Source of the DNA: Anastatus disparis
Taxonomy: Eukaryota > Arthropoda > Insecta > Hymenoptera > Eupelmidae
Assembly (NCBI GenBank): GCA_017163975.1
Contig: JAFFSR010000004.1
Span: 3,348,001 to 3,412,000, forward strand
Length of the DNA: 64,000 bases
Direction of reading: 5' to 3'
How positions within the stretch are numbered: position 1 is the stretch's first letter; each line of letters starts with the position of its first letter. A program made the translations under genes and the position numbers. The notes beneath the pieces were generated by a model. It saw only the letters and a list, made by a program, of their open reading frames with translations, made no database searches and was not told where the DNA came from. Below, piece by piece: positions 33,736 to 45,742 of this stretch.

Positions 33736-35929
33736 AATTTTGTTTCTTTAATTTATTTACTGTACTTTTAAGTCTATTTAATGAAATATTAAAATTAGTT
33801 GGGATTGGAGCGTGATCTTCAATCCACGGCAATTTTATCTCATATCGGCCATTCGACGTTAATTCAGCGGTACGGATTAAAAAATCACGAGTTAAATCAT
33901 CGCGTTTATCTTTACTCATTTTAATAACAGGGTCCGTTATACCCAAAACATCTAAGCTCCATAACGTAGAGACATCGGCCTCTTGCACAAACATATTCGT
34001 GACAATCAAAGCTGCGTCTAACCTTTGCTCATTGTTTGAAGGCAGCTGACCCATAGCTGTCCAACCTAATAATGTTTCAAATGCTATTAACTCATTCGTC
34101 AAAGCGTAGCGATTCCCAGTCATCAATTGCCCTGCGACATCAGCGCCGATAAGTATATCGATGGGTTCATCTACAGTACCTACATCGCTTAATATAATAT
34201 TTTTTCTTACGAGTTCGTCAACCCATGCATCGCGCTTTATGACTGGAATAGTACCGCAAATTTCATTTTTATTAAAAGCCGAAAAATTACATGCAAATAA
34301 ACCATTCATACCTTTTAAACGCACTGTAAATACATCAAATGCTTCGACTTCTGTCTTAACGCCGCCAAACAAGGAATGCGCAACGTTCTGTTTACCACAT
34401 GAAATATAACCTATATCACGCGCGACATCTGTACGGATATACGATCTGTGTGAGGCCGTATCTATTATAACGCGAACTATTCTTTCTTTCGAGTCAGAAA
34501 ACAAAATCGCCTTTAAAGTCTGTAAACAAACTGATGGATGCTTTAAGAGCGTCGTTGTCGCGTTTGCGATCTTAATATTTTTCTCACTCGCAGTATTTAT
34601 ACCTAATTTATGTTCATCGCGCGCGTCTTTTGTTTGAGCATTATATTTCGTACACATCAAAATAACATGTCTATTAGAGCACCATTCACACTCAACTTTT
34701 ACACGACATTTTTTCGATAAATGCCCGCGATTTAAGCAATTAAAACATCCGCCTTTATTTCTAACGATAATTCGTCGTTCATCAATCGGTAATTTAAGCG
34801 CGTATTCACACTTACGGCTTTCGTGATCAGAATTGCAAAAAATACATTTCATAGTTTTACCGTCTTGAGTAGTTATTAAAACACTCGCGCTCGCGGCTGT
34901 TTTAGAAGCATCAGCGTTAGTGTGCTCTACATATTTAACTTTTCGTTTCTTATAACTTGCGTCTTCCTCACTTGATACGCCGAAGCCAGTTAACGCCATC
35001 TCTATGCGCTCTTCGCCTTCTACTTCGCCTCGCAAAAATTCCATGAGTTCGGGTAAGCGGTCCTTATGTTGCTGTCCTTCTCCAATTTTTCTATCGCTGC
35101 TGCGTTGCCAAACACGAAGTGTCTCCTTAGGTAATCATGATTCAGCTAGCGGACATATTATTGCAGCAAATTTATCTTTTGTTACTCCTAACGATTCAAG
35201 AGCATGAATTTGCGATTCAAGTTTATCATAGAGTTTAGGTAGCGGTAATCTATTTTTTCCTCCGTCCATCGTATTTTGTAGCATGAGTCCTATTAATTCT
35301 CTTACGTAAAACTCTACAAGTAATTCCTTGCGACCAAAGCGATTTTTCAGGCTCTTCACTACCTTTTCATAGTTCTCAGCAGTAGGGGGATAACTTTGAA
35401 CAATATCTCTAGCGCGAGTTCCCGCCACTGTAGCTTGAATAAGACGTTGGAATTTATCTTCAAGAGGCATATTCGGATCATCATGAATTTTTTGGAATTG
35501 ACTCCAAAAAGGAAGCCAATCTTTTACAGTTCCTTGGAATTTAGGCGTTTCAAGTTTCGTTAGCCTCGTACTATTCCAGGAAATCGACGGAGCAAGCATC
35601 GGTGAATTCGTGGTATTTGTCGAGGCAGCCGGCGCTGGCGTCAACAATCGCGTGATTTTCAATTCCGCTCGTATAAAATTGGTTTTATAAGCGTCATCTG
35701 ATTCCATTTCTTTCGAAATTTCTTCTTGTGTCATTTTTGACGAAAAAAGTGCTTTGTTATATTCGGTTTGCACATTGTCCAGTTCACTCATTTTTCCTTC
35801 CAAAAGATTGTAAGCCACTTATTTTTCTTCTAACGTAATGTCCGGATTTTCTAACTGTGTCATAAAGTTTGCGTAAGTTCGTGTGAAAGCACTTCGTACG
35901 GCTTTTCTTTCTTTTTTAAGCCCATCCAT
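33722..35929 (-). pseudogene. BEL/Pao gag-protease polyprotein, truncated before reverse transcriptase
   Basis: A single reading frame from the ATG at 35929 (MDGLKKERKAVRSAF) is interrupted by TAA at 35819-35821 and TGA at 35135-35137. Gag includes LETPKFQGTVKDWLPFWSQF, a typical Pao gag motif. Zinc knuckles follow: CIFCNSDHESRKC, CFNCLNRGHLSKKC and a third Cys cluster CEWCSNRHVILMC. The A17-type aspartic protease has VIIDTASHRSYI (D-T-A active site) and later IDILIGADVAGQL. The protein runs into the LTR and stops at 33722 (NLFAL), before any reverse transcriptase motif. The polyprotein would form the capsid and process itself; this copy cannot. Confidence 0.9.
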
Positions 35930-36020
35930 TTTATAAAAATTACTACACAATTCACAGTCAATACAAGCACAATCACAACCGAAATGAATAGCACTCACCT
36001 GTCCTGTCACGGTCGCCAGG

Positions 36021-36372
36021 TTTTCTATATAAAGAGGATACAAGGAGTGATAACCAAGATTATGCTAGTATTATTAAAAATCGTTTATTATAAAAGAAGG
36101 TGGTTATGAACTATTATTACAAAAAGTACAAATTAATATTATAAAAAATGAGAACTGACAATCTAAATATAATACGCTTGCTCCGTATACAAAATTGACA
36201 CGAACCTCGTCCGCTCGTCATCAAGGCTCGTGCGTCTCTGCCTTTTCCAAGACTCTTTTCGCGTTTTACAAAGTAAGCGCATGCGCATAAGGTTTTTCTT
36301 GCTATAGTATAAGTCAACTGACTACAAGCTAACATATTACAAGTTAATATATTATAACGCAAATATACAACA
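36021..36372 (-). repeat. BEL/Pao 5' LTR
   Basis: 352 bp; begins TGTTGTATATTTGCG and ends CCTCTTTATATAGAAAA on the minus strand. Confidence 0.9.
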
Positions 36373-37712
36373 AGAGCAGTGTAGACTACGGTCTCTCCCC
36401 TCTCTTTACCTAAGTGAGCACACAAGGCTAAGAAAGAATGAGACAGGTAGTAGCTGGCTGCCTTGGCTTGTGGAGCACCACAGCTTAGGCAGAGCTTCTC
36501 TCTCTTGCACATGAGGGTAGACCAAATGCGCACACAGGTCTACACTACAGTGCAAATGCTGGCAGTACTAGAGTTACGTCAAGTGAGCACACAGGCGTAA
36601 ATCTACCTGCCTAGAGCACGCTCGCAACCTTTTGCCGTCGCCGCAATGTCGAACTTGCGCCGTTGAATTTAAGGGTGACGTCCACCCAAAGTATTATATT
36701 CTATTTCACATTTCACCACTAGCTCAATTAAGGGTGTCGTCCACCCATAGCTTGTCGCGTCCATGTGTACGTGAACAATAGAATAAATTAAGGGTGTCGT
36801 CCACCCACTGCATTTTGTTATTAGTTTAAAGGACTCCGTCCGACCGTCACGTAGTATTAAGATATTAGAATAAGTTAAGGGTGTCGGCCACCCATTGTCT
36901 TTACATCACTTAAGGGCTCCGCACGCCTATAGAGAATAGTAATTTAGATAATCAAGGGAGCCGGCTACCCATCATTACCGTAGTATTACTTATAGCAATA
37001 TTAGGTGCCGTGGCCTATTTATATTATAATTATTTAGTTATTAATCTTTTATTTCTTTTGTTTGCACATTGTTGCAGGTTAAAGCTGCCGGTACGAATTA
37101 GACCGTCCAGGCCGAAAGTAAACTATTGTTTAGTTTCACTTAAAGATTCATTTATTAATTGATTTAGTTAAATAGCCGTCAAGTGGCCAAAAATAAATAA
37201 GGAACTAATTACTTTTGTAAATTACATTCTTATTTAAGGTTAGGTTAGTTTATTAGTATTATATAACATAGTAGGTTTAGTTTTGATTAATACATTATTA
37301 TTATTTAATTATTGTAATCGTCGTTGTAAATGAGTTTAACGAGTACATTAAAGCCAAGGTACTCCCTAGCATAACCAAACGTGTTAAACCTGGTTAATAT
37401 CCTTCATTTTCCACAGTCCGATCCCTCCAACTCCTGCCGATCTTACCCTGGTAACTCACTGAAGCGTCTGGCAACAGGAGTTACACGTATTTCCCCCACC
37501 CGAAAGGGAAAAACGTTACAATATATATGTATTTATATGAGACATTTCACGTCAACTCGCATGGTCAAAAAATAAAAATCTGTGAAAGTATGAGAATATG
37601 TTTTAATTAGCACAATAATGAAGTTTTACATGAAAAAGGTCATAAATAATTATTTTTATTAACAAAATTGATATCTTATTATCAATATTAAAGACATGAA
37701 AAATCATTTTTT

Positions 37713-40700
37713 TTATATTTTTTTATTTAAACAACTTTTAACGCATTGACAAACATCGCAACAAGGAATATTCATTTCATGACAGGTACAAGAAATCGAA
37801 GAACAAGCGGATTTCCCTTTACAATGACAAAAATATTTTTGTAATAATTCTATCGAAGTCTCGCTATCAAAATATTTTGGTAGTAGCATATCATCATTTA
37901 TAATCCATCCATAATCGGTAGGATTTTTCATATTTATAAAAGCATTGTTTGCTAGAGACCAATTGTTAATTTGCCAAATAGCTCGTAAAATATGTTGTCG
38001 AAATGCAGACTCTGAAGGCGGTAATTTATCTAATTGTAAATTTTTTTTAATTGCTAAATAATATCTTAGAGAAGTAATGCACGTACGTGTAGCATTTGAT
38101 TTTAATTTTGGATCATATAATAAAGCAATAAATATTGTAACAGTTTTTAAAGCATTGTCTAATGATAATGTATAAAAGTCAGAAAATTTTACAATGTCAA
38201 TATTTTTCATTTTTCTGAATGTTGAAAAAGCGGTCTTTTTTCCGATTCCAAAGAATGCCGATACAGTGTCACGACCTGTTGATGCATGAGCTGAAAGTAG
38301 TGCGGTTGATACATGTGGCCCAAGTTTTGTGTATAAATCATGAATAGGAATATATCTTTTATAATTAATTATTTGTCCAACTGTACCAGTTAAAAAACAT
38401 AAAGATGGGTTTTTTTAAACTTTTTATAATGAGACAACAATAAAATAAACACATCTGCATCTGGAGATTTAACTATTATAGAAGAATTAGTTTCTTGAAT
38501 TTGGTTCACATAAAAATCAAACAAGTATTAGCATCAAAATGATTACATTGATAATTTAAATCACTATAAACAGAATCATATGTTATTATATAAGTATTTT
38601 CTCGATGTTCTAAGCCACCTGCTAAATATACCTTTTTACTTTGATTTTCTCTAATTAATAAATGAACCTGCAAATTATTTTTGAGATATTCACATAAAAA
38701 CTTTGTTAATTCAGATTTATCTTTATCATTTCCAAGAAGTTTCTTTAAATCAGAGGTATACCTGTAGATATATTAAAAGTATTATGTGAAATTCCGTAAG
38801 GACGGATGCGTTCTTCTTGTTTTGGTGTCGGAAAAGAATCATGATATCGGTCAAAAACAAGATGAATTTCATTTACAAAAGATAAATGTTTTAAAATAAC
38901 ATTTTAGAAAACCTTTGCTAAATCTTCAAATGTTTTCAACGACTTAGTATTTAAACACTGGATTTCAGCTATTCCATCGATAACAACAATGCTTTCAATA
39001 TTTGGCATTTGTAATAGAATATTATCACTGATTTCTTTTTCTAAAACATGCATTAAATCAGCTTTATTAGTAGTTCTCTTGCTTCCATCAGGTTTAAATA
39101 ACGTCGTAGGAATATTAGTCAATGGCAAACTTAAAACTTTATACAAATCAACATCAGGCCGTTTGCTCGTTATAGCAAGTGCTCGTTGATACACTTTCTC
39201 AGCTGATATAGCTTGTTTTACAATAGTACCAGAAATTCGTATCTTCGTTTGTTTTTTTAAATCAGTGAATGTTTTTAAGTCTACGTGTTTAATCGGATCA
39301 TAAAATTCTTTTTTTCTTATACTTACATTAGCATCTAGACGATTATTAATAAAATCAAACAAGCTTTATTCACCTACTTCAATAGCTTTGAGAATTGAAT
39401 TTTCAATATTTGAAGGTGCAATGAGGCCACTGTTGATATTTATAAGCTTATTATTAAGCGATGAAAGAGAAAAAGGATGAAACATATGCAATTTAATATA
39501 ATTATAAATTTTATTAGCGTCATTTTCATCTCTTGTTAACATCGCATTTTTCTCACCCTCATGTACATATTTTAATAATTCATTTTTATTATTTACACAA
39601 TTACTGCGCATGCTCATTGCTGAAGAGTAAGCAGCTAAAATATTTTGAGTTATAGTCCAACGAAGAACTGAGGGATCTTTTCGAGTAAAATCTGCTATTC
39701 CAGTGTCACCTTTTGTATTCTTAATTACTGTTATTTCAACTTCCATATCACTCCATGAACCTCTGAAAGGATCATTTGTAAATTTTATTGAAAAATTGCC
39801 CTTATTAAATTCATTGTGAATATCATCTGGTAAACTTAATTTCATTTGAAGGTAATATAATGTTCCATAGCACGAATAATTTTGTTTATTAAATTGCGAT
39901 GTGAGAATTTAGCTATATTTAAATTATCAATAAAGTAATTTATCAATTCATTTAATATAACGTTGCCCATCCCCGCATGCAACTTCGATCTGTCGAAAAG
40001 AAACAAAGGGAATCTTTAATTTATTAGAGAGCGCCAGACAGACCTCTGGCTAACTCGTCGGCAAGCATGAACCTTGGGCTGTCTTGGATCAGGAGGTGGG
40101 CGACCTCTAGTGGCAAATTTATTAAGCTGAAAGTTGGAGAGGTGTACACACACAAAAAAAATAATTTCTACTTATTAACACTCGAATTTTTAAGTTTGAA
40201 ATTTTCACCTTTTATTAAGTAACAAAAGAAAATATTTTTATGAACAATTTGCTTGTTAAATTAATCTGTGTAATTGATTTCAGCGCGCACACTCATAACT
40301 CATTCACATACGTTACGGTCAACTAAAACTTAATAAAGTTAATTTTTAAATTGAATTTCTGTAACACTTCTACTTAGATAAATAGTCTGTATTACTTATA
40401 AAAAAAAATGAAAATTCACGGTATGGTCGTCGTAAGTGATCTCGCTCTTCTTTATTTAACAAGATGGCTGCCAAGAGCCCGCACAATTATCTCTTTCTCT
40501 CTCACTCTAATCACTCTGTACCGACGTGTCTACCGGTTCGTTAGATTTTATTAACGGTCTTTAAACAAATTTCAATAACAAACCAAAAAAAAGTAATTAT
40601 TTAAACTCTTCATTCGATTCACTATTTTATTTATTCAATTCTACGGTCAACGAAACCATTAGACACGTGGTCGATTTCACACTCCCGCACTCTCGAATTT

Positions 40701-43700
40701 TTATTATATAAACTTTTCCAAAAGAATAATATTTTAATATGTTGTTACGATTCCTGACAATCTTTAAAATTAATTCTCACTTTATTTTAATTTACTAGTC
40801 AGCGCAACTAGCTTCAAGAAGAATTTAACTTGACAAGATGGCCGCTAAGGCCCGCATCATGAAATTCGTTATGTAACACGCACCACTGTGTCCACCGATC
40901 TCAATTTTTAATTATTATTCACCGGTCAAATAAAAGAAGTTTTAATTACGAAATTTTCATTAAGATTATAAATTCTTAGCCGGTCAACAAAATCGTTGAA
41001 CACGTGGTCGCGGTTTATCTGACTCTCTCGATTTACAAAAAAACACTTTACAATAAATTTTCACTAGTTGTAATTAAATTTCACAACAATTAATTATCCT
41101 ATTTAAACTTCGTCACAATCACTTTAATTTCATTTCACACGTCCGCACTGAATCTACAAATTTTAGTCGGCGAGAGCCGTTAATTTACAATAAAAATCTT
41201 TATCAATTCGGACTACAGTCCACTCACCGTTGTAGAATTCGTTGAGACACGAAAATTGGTCGGTGATGACGATAATCAGGTCAACAATGGCGGTGATGAC
41301 CCTCAAGTTGTATTATTTCTCTCTTTCTCTCTCTCTCTCTCTGCGTCTGGTCAGCTATCGACACCGGCTGCAAGGAACTGCAAAGGAATCAGGTGGATGA
41401 ATTCCCCCTCTGGAAATTCCTATCTTCATAGTCGACTCTGTTATTCTCTCAGCACTCCAGGTCTTTTTACAGCTCCAAGACAACGCACAAAAAATCTCCA
41501 GACTGACTCACTCCAACCGAGTGAGTTGCACGATGGCTGCTTCCTTCGTTTCAAGTCCTCTTCCTTCTTCTTTACAATCTTCTGTCTTCTTTTATGTTCT
41601 TCTTATCCAATCAATAATTACTTCTCTAATTTATTGCTTTTTCATTGGTTTATCTCGTTTCCGGTCTTCGAACGCAAGTCTTCGACATATGCGCCACCTT
41701 TAATAAGAGAGATTCAAGTCTCTTTGTATGCTCTTTTTTCGCTTCCTCTATTATCTCTTTCGTATATATAAATTTTGAGAGAGAGAGTAAATACATGTAG
41801 AGGCCTTGTATATATAGATATACTATATAGATAGATATGCATGCCTACCGCGTGCCTCTTTAAGCAAAGAGAAGGAAGTGGTAATACCCCTCTCTGCTCT
41901 CTTCCCATCTCTTTCTGTTATATCTTGTCTCTTTCTTTGTGCTGTGCGCGAGAAGACAGCACGCCATCATTTCTAATTTATTCTTTTAGCATGCTGATCT
42001 TCCTATCTCTTTTCTTCTTCTTGTCTCTTGAGTCTCCATCTCTTTCTACATCTTCACTTTACCTACGGTCTACGTTAGCAATACTGGAGCTCACACCCAC
42101 GGTCTGCGAATGTGTGCATAATGGCTCTTGCGTGCTTCTGCTAGCGTCGTGCCCCTCGTGTACCGGTAAATTTAAACAAACAAAAAGATACCTCTCTATT
42201 AATAATTTTATTTAATTTATTCAAGATGCGCCCGGGTCAGTGAGTGCACCGATGGTGTGTCTGAGTATGCTTGCGTAGTAGTAAAAATTTTAATTGTTAC
42301 AAAAAAAAATTTTATTGGGACGAACCACGTCACAACATGCAAAGTAATAAGGTAACATGCACCCAAAGCTATTTATGTGTGATTCCCAATTCGATTCTCT
42401 TTCAGCTCTTATAAAAATTAATAATATTTGAACAGCTTGAATGAAATTATCCCAAAACAAAAATGTTTTTGATTGTGATCTGTCTGTATCTCTGAATATA
42501 TTAAATAATATTAAAAAAGATTCATTGGTCAATTCAGAAAGACGATGAAGAGTATCTTTTGTACATGATTCAGATGTATAATTATGAACAAATATAGTGT
42601 ATGCTTGGCTAAATAATCTCAATTCTTTGGAAAAATCATTATTTAGCAACCATTCAAAAAATTCTTCTATCATTAATTGAACTAAAACTTCGTAACATAA
42701 TGTTAATGCTCTAACTGCTCGATGAAATTGTTTGCTTTGTAGCATTTGTTCAACAGTATTGGTAGTATATACATCAGAGTCAGTGAGCATGTCTTGCAAT
42801 CCGGCATTACCCCATATTTTATTTATACAAGAAATATAAACATTTGCTGAATGGAAACCTCTTAAACGTAGAAAAGTTGTTGAAAATTCTGATGGGTTTG
42901 CAAGTATTATTTCTTGTGTGATGGCATATAATTGTTGACCGAAAGTGTGAATTTGATAATTTTGACCACAAGCCAACATGATTTCTTTTCCTTTTTTTAA
43001 CGTATTATATACTGTTGAATGATCACTAGGCTTAGCATTTATTGCTGGTAAATATTTTACCACCGTTACTATTTCACTGTTAGTGACAAAATGTGTATTA
43101 AACGCCGTCCATCCTGATATAATTTGGGTGAACCTCGATTGACCATTCTAAGTAAAACCCATGTAATATCAGTTTTAGAAAATATTTTTGTTTTTTGTTT
43201 TTCTACTGTTAATTTAATATTTTCTAGAACTCCTGAGAAAGGCGGTGAAACCGGTTTCTTCAAAGGTTTTGTATAAAATAACAATTTTAAATTATTCGTG
43301 ACATCAGAATTTAAGCTTCTCACTTCACTTTGTCTAGAAAGTTTTGGTAAATTTAAACTATTATTTAAAGGCTGCATTTGAAATAATACTCTCGCCATTG
43401 CATGAAAAGTATTTTTTCCATCAACAGTTTTTTTTTTTTTTTTTTTTTTTTCATATCGACGTTATCATCACCTTCTTGAATTATACAACCGTTAACATTT
43501 CGATCTATTATACCAGTTGGTACGTAAACTGACGTGCGACTTAATTCAAAATTTGCACGAGCAGTTAAAAAATATCTTAATTCATCATAAGAAATACAAA
43601 AACCATATGAGTTTAAATCGTTTATAAGTGTTTTGCTATCGTATTGATGATGGAAATCAAGAGCTAGTCCATAATGAAAAGCTGGTATAATTTGATTTTT

Positions 43701-44751
43701 AGAATAACATGAACCATAAATTATACAATCACAAATAGTTAAAATTTTGCGTTCAAGTTCTGTATTTTTTCTTTGCAATTCACCATTAATAAAGGCTTGT
43801 TCATCGATTAACCAAGTAATCAAAGTTTGTAAAATTTTTGGTACGAAATTCCTAGACTCATTTAATGACATTTCACTTGGTAAAGGATACTCTGTCGTTG
43901 AAGGAATATTATTCATTTCATTTTTTATCAACCTCACTACTTTGTGCAACATTTAATTCTCATTTATAAATTCAAAATCGCTAGATTTAGATTCAAAATT
44001 TAAATTTTTATTTTCAAATTCTTTATTATACATATTATCACCTTCAAAATTATCATTACTGGAATCGTCATAAAATACATTTTCATCAATTAAGTCTTCA
44101 TTTTCGCTTTCATACTCTCTTTTTTCATATTCTGAATCTATTAGATTTGACAAAGACTGTAAATTTACGTTACTACGACATAAAATATCTGATTTACCTT
44201 TATTAGATACGAATATAAAATCTTCTTCTAAATACTTTAGAATTTTTAATTTAATATAGCTAGATTTTATTCGATTAAATTTTTCAGCAAATATCTCGTT
44301 ACTATTTACTAATTTCTTTTTATACATTTTACATATATCAGATAAAAAAATTATCCTACCTTATTCTACTAAATTAGTATATATCTTTGCAGTTTCTTCA
44401 GCTACTTCATCGTGAATTGATTTATATTTTTTTTTTAGTGTTTGTTAAAGCCTTTAAACTTTTAATGGACACATAATTTTGATAACATCGATATCTATGA
44501 TATTTGGCTTCAGCTTTGCATAGATCAACTGCAGAAGATAATCGGTCTTGAACAATAGTATCTCCTCGTATTTCTGCAGCTTCTAAAACTCCTTTTTTGA
44601 TATTTTCAGGGTTCTTAGATACTGCCGACAGTTTTTTAGTTTTCTCTTTTTTACCACAAATAAAACAGTGAGTCCAATCAAAATCAATATACTGACGTTT
44701 ATTTGGAATGTCATTGATATCATTAAAAACTTCACGCTTTCTAGAATCCAT
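37713..44751 (-). pseudogene. Broken multidomain gene with FEN-1/PIN-like nuclease domain (cargo of the TIR element)
   Basis: Pieces in order on the minus strand. 44751-44422: MDSRKREVF, then CFICGKKEKTKKL and AKYHRYRCYQNY, a Cys/His motif. 44327-43953: acidic. 43952-43365 and 43398-43069: no known domain, with an A-tract (KKKKKKKK, 43431-43450). 43063-42290: helical. A 2.3-kb foreign block, then 39970-38904: DDIHNEFNKGNFSIKF and VVIDGIAEIQCL. 38900-37713: IHLVFDRYHDSFPT, VKSPDADVFILLLSHY (Asp pair), TGRDTVSAFFGIGKKTAF (helix-hairpin-helix-like), and the tail CTCHEMNIPCCDVCQCVKSC. The Asp motifs plus the GxGKKTAF hairpin resemble FEN-1/XPG/PIN nucleases; the tail resembles tesmin/TSO1 CXC domains. 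At least five frameshifts make it a pseudogene. I recall similar uncharacterised proteins in other animals but cannot name the family. Confidence 0.65.
39965..42300. mobile_element. Unidentified 2.3-kb block splitting the nuclease-like gene
   Basis: The coding match stops at 'VRPNKIFF' (about 42310) and resumes at 39965. The block runs from TTGCCCATCCCCGCATGC to AATTGTTACA, so it could be a long LTR (TG...CA), but no clean target duplication is visible. It contains a tandem duplication ('caagatggctgccaagagcccgca' near 40460 and 'caagatggccgctaaggcccgca' near 40833; 'acacgtggtcg' near 40663 and 41000), a CT-rich tract at 41310-41340 and mixed sequence to 42220. Open frames on the plus strand (longest 171 codons at 41256-41771) show no domain. 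Confidence 0.5.
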
Positions 44752-44863
44752 TTTCAATAAAAAGAAAATACTGCAAAGAAAAATAATCGTCATATTACAC
44801 TTATTTTCGGCAAAATAATCAAATATTTAAAAATAAAAACTATGCACAACTCATTTAATTTTT

Positions 44864-45249
44864 TTAAGAGCATGACGAAGCTGCCCGCTTTCTAATAATA
44901 TTTCCAATCCTAATCGAGTTTTTTTGGCACAAAGAAAAAATTTGTAAGATTAAACTCTAGCGCGGATAACTCAAGAAATCCACCAAAATATTATACATAC
45001 AAAGTTATAATAAAAACTTTCAATGTATCGTATTTTAAGGTTAGGTTTGTCGAATTTGATATCTAATTTCCAATCCAAGCTCATAAAAAAATAACAAGTC
45101 CAATGATTTTTCATTTTAACAAAAATTATTGTATTAATATAGCTTTAGTGCGGACAAGTCATTATATTTGTTTAATTTATGAATTTAAAAAGATATTGAT
45201 AAAATAAAAAAAGCAAAATTCGATTGCTGCAGCTCCGACATCCCGTTAA
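44864..45249. mobile_element. TTAA-flanked MITE, copy 2 (inverted)
   Basis: TTAA at 44864-44867 and 45246-45249 bounds a homologue of 2340-2741 in opposite orientation, slightly shorter. Ends GAGCATGACGAAGCTGCCC and the inverse of CGGGATGTCGGAGCTGCAGC. It lies just upstream of the nuclease-like gene start, inside the large TIR element. Confidence 0.8.
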
Positions 45250-45596
45250 GCAACCAATATCTATTTTTTTACATATAATTTATTAAAAAACTTTAATTAA
45301 AGTAACTTACCTTAACTTAATAAAAATAATTATGGCTTTTTTCAAAAAGTATTGAATTTTAGAAAAAATGTATAAATATAATTTTTATTGAACTCATGTG
45401 TTGAGTGTACTTGAATTTTTGCACATCATTATTTGTTGAACTGAAGATGAGATTATAAAAGTTTGAAATTTTTATTTTTGTTAAATTTTTTATGAAGATG
45501 CTTTACGATTTCTTCAATTATAATTTGTAAAAGTTAAAATATATTCTACATATTATTTCTAATAGAAAATATCTTTATAAATTTTTTCCAAGCGAG

Positions 45597-45742
45597 ATTT
45601 CAATAGAATTATTAATCAATATTTTTGTTATTGCAAAGAAAAATCCGCTTGTTCTTCGATTTCTTGTACCTGTTATGAAATGAATATTCCTTGTTGCGAT
45701 GTTTGTCAATGCGTTAAAAGTTGTTTAAATAAAGAAATATAA
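45597..45742 (+). pseudogene. Inverted copy of the Cys-rich tail of the nuclease-like gene
   Basis: The plus strand reads CYCKEKSACSSISCTCYEMN, then IPCCDVCQCVKSCLNKEI and a TAA stop. It matches the tail at 37713-37815 with a few substitutions, and all cysteines are kept. It belongs to the right terminal repeat. Upstream, the match to the gene ends near 45580 and no continuing frame is seen, so this is a tail without a gene. It could be the remnant of a convergent second gene or simply part of the TIR. Confidence 0.75.

Larger units (their letters stand above)
33391..36372 (-). mobile_element. BEL/Pao LTR retrotransposon, internally deleted
   Basis: The target duplication is AGAGC (33386-33390 and 36373-36377). 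The 5' LTR is 36021-36372 (starts TGTTGTATATTTGCG); the 3' LTR is 33391-33735. Over 345 aligned bases they differ at only two positions, so the insertion is recent. Next to the 5' LTR is TGGCGACCGTGACAGG, the expected primer-binding region. Gag and protease are present. Reverse transcriptase, RNase H, integrase, the polypurine tract and the first seven bases of the 3' LTR are missing, removed by one deletion. Confidence 0.9.
33217..37520 (+). mobile_element. Solo LTR inside the left TIR (Gypsy-like), interrupted by the BEL element
   Basis: Starts T(A/G)TTGCGACGAGTATAC and ends AACGTTACA (TG...CA type with a mutated second base). Minus the BEL insertion it is about 1.3 kb. TATATAAG near 33357 is a TATA box. 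The R/U5 part at 36669-36990 carries repeated AAGGGTGTCGTCCACCCA-type motifs. It is similar in plan and motifs to 57151-58530 and 61412-62513. Confidence 0.7.
32698..37865 (+). repeat. Left terminal inverted repeat (with nested insertions)
   Basis: Matches the inverse of 45580-48562 in three blocks: outer (32698-33216), the LTR (33217-37520) and inner (37521-37865, including the last ~150 bases of the nuclease gene). The hairpin element at 32905-33104 and the BEL/Pao element at 33391-36372 are absent from the right arm. Confidence 0.8.

Noticed and set aside
41256..42215. 171- and 124-codon plus-strand ORFs with hydrophobic stretches
   Set aside because: They fall in the unidentified block, CT-rich and without domains, signal cleavage context or splice support.
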